DNA from: Corallium rubrum
Taxonomy: Eukaryota > Cnidaria > Anthozoa > Scleralcyonacea > Coralliidae
Length of the DNA: 64,000 bases
Direction of reading: 5' to 3'
Assembly (NCBI GenBank): GCA_964035015.1
Contig: OZ036008.1
Coordinates: 11,805,192-11,869,191 of the forward strand
Made by a program: the position numbers and the translations under genes. Positions within the stretch are counted from its first letter, which is position 1; each line of letters opens with the position of its first letter. The notes beneath the pieces were generated by a model, which had not been told where the DNA came from, did no database searches, and was given only the letters and a program-made list of their open reading frames with translations. Shown here piece after piece: positions 1 through 12,100 of the stretch.

Positions 1-360
1 AAATACTAGTCACGGAAATTAGGAGAAACACTACTTGGAATTATGCAGCATGAGAAATTATGAGAAACATTAGTTGGAAAATTCTGGGAAACAGATGGAA
101 AATTATGAAAAACGTTACTTGGAATTATAGGAAATATTAGTCAGTAATTATAAGAAGTAGTAGCTGGAAAATTCCGGAAAGCAGTCGGAAAATTATAGAA
201 AACATTACTTGGAATTATTTATAGCAAATATTAGTCAGAAATTATGAGAAATATTTGCCGGAAAATTCCGGGAAACAGTCGGAAAATTTTGAAAAACGTT
301 ACTTGGAATTATGCGAAATATTAGTCGGAAATCATGAGAAACATTAATATATAAATTCTG
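1..360. repeat. AT-rich tandem satellite, period about 85-95 bp
   Basis: Degenerate direct repeats made of blocks such as acttggaattat, ttagtcggaaattatgaga and ggaaaattccgggaaacag recur about four times. The block acttggaatta appears near 32, 117, 207 and 300. The array is probably cut by the window edge. No coding potential is seen. Confidence 0.7.
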
Positions 361-877
361 AAAACTGTCTATTTTGTTTCGTTTTTAAACCTGAAAGTTT
401 ATTTCCAGTGGTTACAACCCCTCGAATTTAATATAAATATGTAAATAGAGAGATAAATAAATTGTATTGTATTAAAAATTATACACCGTTGCGCGTAATA
501 CATTATTGCATTTGTCAGTTTATTTACACAAAATATCTCTGTATGACATTTTTTATACAAACTCAATACATAAATAATTCTAATAACGTTAAAATTATAT
601 CTACACTGCAATATTGATTGGTGACATTGGTCCTATATACAACCCCATTTTACTTTGCAGAGTACTTCTCTGCGCTTGAAATGCCTAGTACGTTTTAACT
701 GGACGCCTTATATTGACTTGCCGCGAACACTGTAGTCGAATTTCATGTCCTTGGATTTTATATATTGTTTTGAATGTAAAGGCTTTTTTTCAGTCATCGC
801 AAAAACCAGCTCGCTGCAAGTGTTTGCATCGAATTAAGAACAACTCCCAGTGCTTGTTTTCTTGTTGTGAGTTCTTT
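361..877. other. Non-coding DNA downstream of RNFT; nothing recognised
   Basis: AT-rich sequence with only short chance open frames. It lies 3' of the minus-strand RNFT stop codon and may include 3' UTR or intergenic DNA. I see no conserved gene, RNA or clear repeat here. Confidence 0.4.
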
Positions 878-1370
878 TTAAAGGGCATATGACTCGAAAA
901 TTAAGTTTGTCTTATTCAAAAGAACATTTAAAATGATAAAATAACATATTTTGCAGTTTTTGGTTTCCTTGCTTCGTTTTTGAGATATTCCAGTTTGTTT
1001 GATATGCAAATGACACAACTTTTTACGTCACACGTGCATAATGAGTTATCAGAAAAGGTTATATATCTTTATTATGAAAACATGGGCTTAACTCAAAGGA
1101 AGCATGTGCGTGTTTCTACCCACAACACCAAACATGTAGAATTCCAAGTGATTTCGTTTCACAATAGCAAAGATATGTAACCTTCTCTCGGTAACTCATA
1201 ATACTCATTATGCACGTGTGACGTAAAAAGTTGTGTCATTTGCATATCAAACAAACTGAAATATCTCAAAAACGAAGCAAGGAAACCAAAAACTGCAAAA
1301 GATGTTATTTTATCATTTTAAATGTTCTTTTCAATAAGACAAACTTAATTTTCAAGTCATATGCCTTTAA
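878..1370. repeat. MITE with about 200-bp inverted arms
   Basis: The left arm (878-1080) and right arm (1165-1370) are near-perfect inverted copies containing ttaagtttgtcttatt, the block around gcttcgtttttgagatat, and a central cgtgcataatgagtta. Related copies, sharing the gcaaggaaa/ttgagatatt blocks, occur at 4562-5071, 49226-49600 and 63207-63597. It has no transposase. Confidence 0.85.
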
Positions 1371-1495
1371 TGAGATTCAAGTACTCCCAGCAAGCTGCGA
1401 TGAGTGGAAAAGAGCCTTAAGGACTTGAGAACCACCCAGTTTCAATCTTCATTCAATCCGAATCACATCAGGTGAGTGATCCGTCTTAGATTTAA

Positions 1496-1627
1496 TTAAA
1501 ACAATTGGATATAAGCGGTTGTACTTCCATCTCGCCACGAGGGATCTCCGACAACTTTAGCTCGGCACAAAGGACATGTCCGTTCTCTGTCGAACCACAG
1601 TGAAATACAGTCCTCGCAGAAAGTATG
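1496..1627 (-). CDS. RNFT: RNFT terminal exon (second half of RING finger)
   Basis: This exon encodes [20 protein letters not shown] followed by [14 protein letters not shown] and the end AYIQLF, then a TAA stop. It completes the RING begun in exon 8 (2270-2166), where the first CxxC pair lies. The acceptor is tacatccag. A longer open frame overlaps it in another phase and is not the gene. Confidence 0.92.
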   Translation of the reverse strand, partial: HTFCEDCISLWFDRERTCPLCRAKVVGDPSWRDGSTTAYIQLF

Positions 1628-4600
1628 CTGGATGTAAAAAACAAGATAAAGAAAAGAGGCCTGTGAGTACTGTAGCTTGGATACCTAGGTGGCCATTGTG
1701 ATGTGGAGAGGTGGCCATTGTGATGTGGAGAGGTGGTCATTGTGGAGAGGTGGTCATTGTGATGTGGAGAGGTGGTCATTGTGATGTGGAGAGGTGGTCA
1801 TTCTGATGTGGAGAGGTGGTCGTTGTGATGTGGAGGTGGTCATTGTGATGTGGAGGTGGTCATGATGTGGAGGTGGTCATTATGATGTGGGTGGTCATTG
1901 TGATGGCGAGGTGGTCATTGTGATGGGGAGGTTGTCATTGTGATGTGGAGGTGGTAGTGAACGTGATGTGGTGGTCATTGTGGAGAGGTAGATGGTCATT
2001 GTTATCTGGTGGTGGTGACTGTGGAGGTGGTAGTGAATGTGATGTGGTGGTCATTGCGGAGAGATGATCAATGTGGAGAAGGGCATAGCCAATTAGCCAT
2101 TGTCAACATGTGGTCATACATCTCTTACCATGCACGAGCGTTAACTTCGCATATACTTATCTCACCTTACACGATCGTAATGAAATAGCTTGGCGAAATT
2201 CTTCTTGACATATCGGACAGGTATTTCCTAGTTTATTGATTTGTTCTCTTGATGCAGCGGAACCATATTGCTACAACACGAAACGAGAAGCCAATCATGT
2301 TTAATAGTTCTAATAAAAACATGTTTTCCCTTTTTAAAGAACAGATACTTACAACATCATGTCGAAAAGTCTTTAGAGCGGCATAGAGATCTTTAACTTT
2401 TGTTTGTATAATGCGTGCCTACAGGAAAAGGATTTCACTTTTTAAAGTTCATTTCAGTTGAAGGACAATACAGCCTGAAGCTTGTCTAAATATACATATT
2501 TGTAGGAAGTGTTTCCAAACGTGATACGAGTAACTTTTTTTTTTTTTTGGGGGGGGGGGGGGGAGGGGGAGGGTATTGAATTTGTTTTTGATTTGTATAT
2601 GTAGAGTGTGCATTACTTCCTGTGCGTGTGGACTATTATTGTTGTGCTTTAAATTTAAGATTTATTTGTGGTATGATGTAGTGCATAGCCTGCGTAGCCG
2701 GGTGATCGGGGGAGTGCAGTGCGGTGCGGTGTAGTGCATTGTAGTGTAGTGCAGTGCAGTGCAGTGCAGTGCAGTGCAGTGCAGTGCAGTGCAGTGCAGT
2801 GCAGTGCAGTGCAGTGCAGTGCAGTGCAGTGCAGTGCAGTGCAGTGCAGTGCAGTGCAGTGCAGTGTACTGCAGTGTACTGCAGTGCATAAAAGTACTGT
2901 ACTACTACGCTACACTAGTTCAAACTAGTTAGTGGTTTTCTGACATTTATACTTTCACTATCTTACCTTTAACAGAAAATAGAAAGCTGTTGCAAAAATT
3001 GCGAAATATTCCCCACCAATATTGTAGTTGGTAAAGTAAGTGAACCATAAAGGAATAGGAGTGAGTATTCGATAAAACTGGGAAATATTCTCAAGCAATA
3101 AATAATATTTGCCCTAGAAGAGAACAAAAATCATTTGGTATTCCATGTCACATAATAGAGAGCTTAAGGTCTTCGTTAAGGTTTTCAGGGTCATTTCTGT
3201 AAAGCACTCCCATTTCCTGAGAATTTATGCCACAAAAATAAAATAGATATCGTTAGAAAGCTATGAATTTGTAGAATACAATGGTGTCTTTGGTTTGCGA
3301 TAAACACAAACCGTTAATAGTTGTGATTTTTTTAATTAAAACCAGAGGGCTTCACTCGGGGCGACTTTAGAACAAAGCGTTCCATTTTGTTCCAAAAAAA
3401 TTTTCGCAGTTCGATTCCAAGATAAGTGTCCAGCAAAACCGTGTCAGCATTTTTTAAAATTTATTTCCTGGTTTCGAACTTATGACTTATTTTGTCCGAA
3501 TGTTGGTCGAAAAATAGAATTTTAAAATTTGGTCGTCAATAAAGTTGGCAAAACTCGACATATCAAAAAATGCTGAAACCGTTTTGCTGGAAATTTATCT
3601 CGGAATCAAACTACAAAAAGAAAATTTGAACAAAATAAAACGCTTTGTTCTAAAGTCGCCCCGAGTGAAGCTCTCTGGTTTTAATTAAAAAAATCACAAC
3701 TATTAACGGTTTGTGTTTATCTCGAAACCAAAGACACCATTGTATTCTACAAATTCATAGATTTCTAACGATATCTATTTTATTTTTATGGCATAAATTC
3801 TGACGAATTGAGAGCGCTTTACAGAAATGCCCCTGAAAACCTATACGAAGACCTTAAGTAAGCTAGGACGACGATGGCAATCTAAAGTTCAGTATCTAGC
3901 AGAAACCATGACTCATTTACGTAGTATTGAATACTTGTACTTAAAGTATGTTTTTCGACGTCCAAAAGCTTTAGTCAGTTCTGAAAGGATTTTGTCGCAT
4001 TAGTTTGAAGTCCAACTCAACTAACAGGTTTTGCCGTTTCATGAGTTAACGTCGTCCTGAAGACGTGAAAATGATCTGAATAACGTTGTATGTAGAACGG
4101 GGACGGCGTTAGGATTACTGTTGGGACTAAATTTAATTATTCATTTTCTTTGTTGTGAGAAAAATTCTATTGTATTAAGGATGTTTGACGTTCGCGTTGT
4201 ATTTGCTTGAGCTCACTAATATCACAGGGTTGAAACAAAGTTCCAAGCCTCAGGGACGTAGCCAGGATTTTGAAATGTGTCAATACAGCAAAATTTCACC
4301 CCAGTTTTTTATGATTGCATTTGGAAGAACACTTAAAACGACAACGTAACATCCATTTCCTGGCTTTTGGAGGAAGATTTTACAGACTCTAAAGGTTAAA
4401 AAACGTCATGTAAAATACTCAAAACACGCAAAGTAGATTGAATACACTGTTTACAGTTTATTTCCTGACACAATTGATATTGCATCAGTTTCGTAGTTAC
4501 ATGTCTGTTGTTTTATATCAAAAGGGGGTGCCAAGCCTACAAAAACATGAAATTTAAAAAGTGCCAATGCAGCGAAATGTCACCCCAGTTTTTTATGATT

Positions 4601-6089
4601 GCATTTGGAAGAACACTTAATATGACAACGTAACATCCATCTTTCGTAGAATTTCATTTCCTTGCTTCATTCTTGAGATATTCAGGTTTGTTTGATATGC
4701 AAATGTCATACTTATGACATCACACTGCATAATGACTTTTTGAAATAGCATCAATTTTAGGATAGTCCAAATATTTTACATCAAGCTACACACGTTTAGT
4801 GACCAGTCATGGCTACATACATGCAAGTGCAAATTTTTATTTTATTTTCATAGTACTTTCGGTAAGCACTCTCAATGAAAATCGTACTTTTCTAAAAAGT
4901 CATTATGCAGCGTGATGTCATAAGTATGACATTTGCATATCAAACAAACCTGAATATCTCCAGAATGAAACAAGGAAACGAAATTCTACGAAATATGTTA
5001 TGTTGTCATTTTAAGTGTTCTTTCAAATGCAATCATAAAAGACTGGGGTGAAATTTCGCTGCATTGGCACTTTAAGGAATAAGGTTCCAAAAATTTTAAC
5101 GCATTTCTGCCTAGGATGTCTGAGGGTTCTCCGTTCTCCCTTTGATGAGTAAAATTGCCTGGCATTAGACAGGGTAAAAATAAAGGGACCATTAATTTTT
5201 AGTCGGCTCAGGCAGGAATGGCTTAACCCTTTATCGCCCAGTAGCCACTCCATTGACGAGTAAAATCGTCTGGCGTTAGCCAGAGTAAAATACTAAAGAC
5301 ATCGTTGGGCGATAAAGGGTTAACCGAGATAGTCTATTAACCCTTTATCACCCAGTAGCCACTCCATTGACGAGTAAAATCGTCTGGCGTTAGCCAGAGT
5401 AAAATACGAAAGACATCGTTGGGCGATAAAGGGAAGGGTTAAGAAAGTCGACTAGATTTGGTTTGAAAAATCAGAAAGTTAGACCTGAAATTACTGCTAG
5501 ACATCTTTAATTTCGGTACTACCATTTGCGTTCAAGTGGGAAAAAAAAGAAAAAGAAAAGTGAAGGTAAATGTTTTTTTCTTACCCTATTTTTGAAAGGA
5601 AGAATTTTTCTATGTACAATAATAACCAAGGATTTTAATGCCATCGTTACCATTCGGATAACATAATCTATAAAAAAGTCTTAGGATGTGAATCACAAAG
5701 TCAAATTACACCCCCTTCCAAACATTTTCTCAATTATGGATTTAGACAGACAAAAAGTGGATCATAGACCTTATTCATAAATGGTCGTGGAATTAATATT
5801 CTTTTATGTGCATATAAATTAGCCCCTCTGAACTCGTTTTCATGTGCGAAATTTAAAAGAATCTTTACTCTAAAACGAGGTCATAGGGCCTAATTTATAT
5901 GCACATCAAAGGATTTTAAATCGTTGGCCATTTATGAATAAGGTCTATTGGTCAGTGAATTCTCCTTGTGATGAATAAAATCAACTGGTGTTAGCCAGAG
6001 TAGAGTTGTACATACACGAGAATTCTTTATTCTTTGCTTATTACAGTATCATATTTTGTTTCTCTATGTATATGTATATATACATATTT

Positions 6090-6120
<31 letters not shown>

Positions 6121-8243
6121 CTATGTATATATCATTACTTTTTATTTTATTTTAATTTTACGGTGAGCGCCTTGCATGGGACTTTTCTCGTTCGTGCTCG
6201 CCGAATTTGGACTTGTAATTTTATACTTTTTTTTTCTCTCTCTCTTGGTCCAAATAAAAGTTGAAAGAACAAAGAACATATAACAAGGTTTTGATCTAAT
6301 TTACAGTTCAGTCATATATTCTCACCTGTTATTACCACACACCAAAACACCACCCATACATCGAGCTTTGAAAAATTTGGTTGTTGAAATGTTAGACTGT
6401 AAAAAATACAATCATTAGAAAGTTGGATCAGCCCAGATCTCTTTCACACTCCCTTGTATGATTGGAGGGGGTGGGGGTGTAGGAGCATGTAAGGTATGAT
6501 TGGAGGGGGGTGTAGAAGCATGTAAGGAATGATGTAATGGAGCATTGGGGAGGGGCTCTTAACATTATTCCCTTGGTGAATCTTAGCCCCTTCCCTTTTG
6601 TTGGCTAGATAGATGTCTTGGTTGATGGCAGTCTTCCAAAGAAGGAAATTGTGCTGTCTAAATTGGGGGGGGGGGGGGGGGGGAGTTTAATTTCAGACCA
6701 CACCCTTTAGCACATCCTGCATGTGGCTAGTCTGTAGGGGGGTGCTGCCTGCAGGCTAATCTCACCAGACAACAGTCCCCTGTGACTTCACAGCTTCAAT
6801 AGAGACTGAATGAATTTCATGCATTGGGGGACCCCTGTGGATAATTTTCCTGGAATTATCTATTCCAGTAACTATGGGCTTAGTTGTGTACTGTAACATG
6901 GAATTGGAATAACAATTTTTATAATTCTTTGTATAGTGACGTGAGATATCAAGAACTTACCAATGCTGTAGTTTTTGATTATGAAACACATAATAAATAA
7001 AACAAACATTTCCACACAGAAATAATATAGTCCACACAGATATTCTGTTAAGACGCTTATCCTAAAACAGAAAATTGTACTTCACACATACACATTTAAA
7101 TACATCAATGTCATTACCAATATACAATATTTACCATCACAAGATTGGTATTCAAACTTGGTCATGTTTAGACTAGTACCGAGTTTGTAGGGTGTTGTGC
7201 ATGAAGTATTTTGATGGACTCTGCTCAAAGCCTGTCTGTAAATGCAGGTGCAAATACCTACCCTTGTATCCTCCCACAGGTACTAAGGTACAATTAGGGC
7301 ATGGGCATGAATAAAGCATTCACAGGTTACTCAAAGCCTGCAGTGACAGATAGAGAAACATTGCTGGCTCTGAACAGAGCCCACCAAAGTGAAGCCTGGC
7401 AACTTACCAATGACTTATTGATTTTTCCCACTTTGAAGTTTGAATGTACATACAGTATATGCATGGTGTGTTTTGTTGTTTTAAAATCTTGCTTGTGTAA
7501 ACATGTACAATACAGTGTAGTGCTGTAACTGAATATTGTGTGATATTATACATTACCTTCAGTGCCACTTGGCGTTTTATTGTATTGTTAGCGTGAAGGA
7601 AGGTTCCAGTTAAACCAATACCAACCAATATTCCTTAACGTGACCAAATAATGTTAACCACTACGTTTAGATGTACAAAAGTGTTAGATTCAAATGTTTT
7701 TCTCTGATTAGTGATGTTCCACAGTGTATAGTCACTTCCCTTACTTAACATAATTAATACCCCATACTTGGTGCAAAAATCCAACTGGCAAAAATACCAA
7801 ATGGCACCCAGTTACTATTCAGGAATGGGAAATTTGAACTATCAAATGGTTACCGTACATGTATATACAGTATATATATATATATATATATATATATACT
7901 GTGTATATATATATATACTGTGTATATATATATATATATATATATTTATATACATGTACCATATACATCCTGTGCTAGCATACATGTATTATATATACTA
8001 TGCTAATATTCATAATTGAGTATATATAATATATATATATATATATATTTATTTGTTAAAACTGAATATACTGTCATTGCTACTTCAAGTTTCATGCCCG
8101 TAGGCAATCTTCAGGCAAAAGTGGAATCCGTTAGTTTCCCATTGAACTGTTTGCTGACGCATGCGCATAGTCTTGCATAATATCTGCTCTACCAAAAAGT
8201 ATCGAGCACTCTTCGAGCTATACGCAACAAAATCTGGTTTATA

Positions 8244-8284
<41 letters not shown>

Positions 8285-9039
8285 CAAAAATGAACGTTGC
8301 TACTCCGAGTTTCACACGTTAAGCGATCAGGCAACTAAAAAAGTTTCACTTTAGTTTCTGTTTATATTGCGTGGCACGTGTGAGATCATGGCACACGTGA
8401 CATCACTGCAAACGCGAAGTTCGAGAGATTGTTCCCAGATAGTGAGATGTGTATCTCTGTTCCTAGAGCAGCGGACGTTCCTAGTATAACATTTATTTTC
8501 ATGTCGGCATTTTGCAATTAGCTACGATCGTTTGTTGAGCAAGTTCGCTTTCAGAATAAGCAGTTTTTCTTCCAGGCACAGATTACAGCGGCTTGATCCA
8601 CTTGTGTAAGGGGCGGCGCGTTTAATTAAAATAGACCAATTTACATTGAACGGTTTCCCAGTTCAGTTTCGTTCTTGTATTTCTCGTCATGGAAAGATTT
8701 GTGGTGGTTGTTGAAACGTTGCTTGAAGTTGTTGGCTGTCATTCCTATGTATTGTTTTGTGTCTGTTTCGTCGGTTGTTGTCACATCAGCTTTGTAGGTG
8801 ACTCCTTGCAACCATGCAGTTTCCTTTCAAAGGGCAATCGGTTTTATTTCTGCAGCTGCAATTTTGTTTGTTGTTGTTGTTGTTGTTGTTGATGCTGTCG
8901 TTGTTGTTGTTACTGTTGTTGTTTTCTGTTGATAGAATGCAGTGGTTGTGTTTGGAAATAGTGCTTTTGATGTTTTCCATGCAGCTGTAGCTTGACAGAA
9001 ACTATTGTAAATGACTACACGACTACTTTAACTATACAC

Positions 9040-9115
<76 letters not shown>

Positions 9116-12100
9116 CCATTAATGCTAACTGTAAATAACCATGATTAACTTTACAACAGTGCTGTAAACTAACTACAGTAACAAAGTCAGTATGCTATAT
9201 TCACAGCACTTTTGCTATAAATATACATGTAGCCACTTTCTTATTTTTTAAATTAATACAATATTTACAAAGCTGTTCATTTTAACACATAGCATATTTA
9301 TGTGCAAACTACAATATTAAATTTGCCAGCAATATATATTGTATGTATCAAAGGTTTAGTCATTTGTGGCATAGGTTAAAATGATGTAGAGAAACAAAGA
9401 AGTTTAAAGCTAAATGATACATATTGTAAATGATCGATAACAAACACTGCAGTTTAAGACTAAAGAATACGGATTTTGTCAGTTGCCGTGTTTAAGTTGA
9501 TATGCAGCCTCCATGCTGCAGAACTTGGCAGAGTGAGGTGGAATTCTTGCTTGGCTGGTAAAACAAGAGACAACTTTGGGGTGGTACAATCCAATATAAG
9601 TTCAACTGTATCTCCTTGCTTACAGGTGTTTTTCAGAGAATCTACGATTGAACTTTGCCTGTTAGTCCAAACTTGACCGGAATTACCAAGAGCCCAGCCA
9701 TACGAACCAGACCAGTTAAATGAATTATCACTTGATGCCGCTGTATCTGCTTTCACAATTCCAACCAACATCCAGTAATTATCCTGGAAAGACTCCAGCT
9801 TCAGCTGCCAACGTATTACTCCATCTTGATAAGTATTCTCACCAAGAACGTATTTATGATATCCGTTTGGTCCGTGCAATGCAACGGCGCCATCTTCTTC
9901 AATAGTTATTCCTGTGCTGTGTTGTTTGAACGACTCATTAATTCCCTTTGGCACCAACTCTTCCTTCAAGCCAAGATACTCAACAAGATTATTGAAATTC
10001 TTCAGCTGCTCTGAAGCAACCTTGGGTAATGGCGCAGGATTTTCTGGAGTTTCAACCTTCTTGGCGCGAAGATAATCCAAAATGAGATCAAAATATTTTG
10101 GATTAAAATCGAAGAAGACGCAGCCATCTTTGTCGCGTTTCAGACCATCTTCCCACCGCCCGCTAAACATCGAAGCGAGCAAAGATCCTTCGACTTGACA
10201 AAGAGTTGATCTTTCCGTTGTCATCTTTTGTCCACCAACATTCAAATTAATAATATCACTGTCGTTAACGGTAACAGCTTTCATTCGTTCCTTCTCGACG
10301 TTGTATGCGTCTACTTCCGCTTTCATTTTCGCTCTCTCGCTTTCGATAATTTCTTCGAACTCTGCCTTGAAACGCTTGGTCAAGGCGTCAAATTTTGCCA
10401 GTAAATCTTCGCCGTCCATGTTGCTGTTTAGGAACTTTCAGAAAAACAGTTATTTTACACGCAAGTCAAAGAAATTCAGTTGAACATCTAGACATACCAC
10501 CCGACATTTGCAGATTTGCTACTTTTTCTACATCCACGTACAATTAGTCAGCGGAAAATTTTACCGGTACTTCATGTTAAAAAGTACAAGATTTACGAGT
10601 GATTCCTCAGTGTTGATGAATGAAGCATAATGTTCGTAGAAACTATATTTTTAAAGTATAGCTATAAGTACATAACAAAGTCAATATAAACACAATAACT
10701 TTGAATTTTTATTTCCATATGACCAGACATTAGTCTGTCCCGAGATATTCAGTGGTTCATTTAGAATGACCAAAAATAATTCTAATTGCCATACCGTAAT
10801 TATTCGAATAAACGCCTCCCTCGAATAAACGCCGCCCTCGAATAAACGCCGCAGGGACAAGCAAAAATATTATTAAACGCCGCCCTTGAATAAACGCCGC
10901 ACCTGAAGCGCCAAAAATTTAATAAACGCCGCGGCGTTTATTCGGTACTTATCTTTAAAAAATAAGACAACATTAAATCTAAAGCAGTCTTGGATATTTA
11001 TTCTTCTCGATTACAATGTTATTTAGTTCAAAGTGGCTATACTTCATAGCTTTGCTACTTAGTTCTCTCTCTAAAACTTCTGCTATGCGCAGTTCCGTGG
11101 TGACAGCCGAGAATTTTGCCGGTACAACTAGTCCGATTTCTCTCTTTCTTTTTCCAGTGGCTTTCGCGAATAGTTTGTTCTCAGTGTTTGCGTCTAGGAA
11201 GTTCTTTAATAAGCGAGACAGCTCAATTGGGACGTGGCCAGCAAGCGTCTTCTTCGAATTCGGCTGCTTCGTGCCAGTGGGAGGTTTATAAACACCAATT
11301 GCGTTTTCATCGTGTTCCTTTGCCTCTGCGCGAGTATCTTTCTCACATTCAAGTATTTCATGAGTTTTGGGAGTCCACACAGACTTATAAACATGGTGAC
11401 CTCGGATAATCGTGTCAAAGTCTACCTTGAAATACATTTTGAACTCTACTGGCATTGCCCTTGCCATTGTTGCGACTTGCGAGTTAACTTTGTTTGAAAT
11501 TTGAGAAGGTTTGCATCAAGTTTGTGACATTAAGTTATTACTCGCACTTACTCAAATTACAAACATCGCTCGTGGTCCAATCAGCAAGTACGGTTTGTAT
11601 TCATGCTAATTGCAACTAGATCTATATTTTAGCACATGCAATGGCACAAAACCTACAACAAATGAGGAATGGCAGATTCAAATAGGGACCAAATTTCGCA
11701 CAAAGGACAAAAAAGACATAAATACAGCCTTGCAGTAAAAAAACAAGCAATCGCATATGCTGAAATACACGGAAATCGACCTGCTTCTCGCCAATTTCAA
11801 GTCGATGAAAGAAGAATACGAGAATGGAGAGCAAAGAAGAGTGATATCGAAGGTGTTCTTGCGGTAAGAGGTAACAAAGTCAAACAAAGAAGTAGATTGT
11901 GTGGAGCTGGCCGAAAACCGCTAAGCACGAAGTTAGAGGAAGTTTTAATGGAGTGGATTGAAAGCAGACGATCTCGCGGTCTTCGAGTTTCCAGTAAACT
12001 TATAATGAAGAAAGCACAAGTAACATTCAACGATATAAACCAAAATGACGTGACTGACGACGACTTTAAAGCTTCAAGAGGCTGGTTGGCAAAATTTATG

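Noticed and set aside
2662..2928. Cys/Thr/Ala/Leu repeat frames on both strands
   Set aside because: A 5-bp GCAGT repeat gives open frames everywhere; it is in an RNFT intron.
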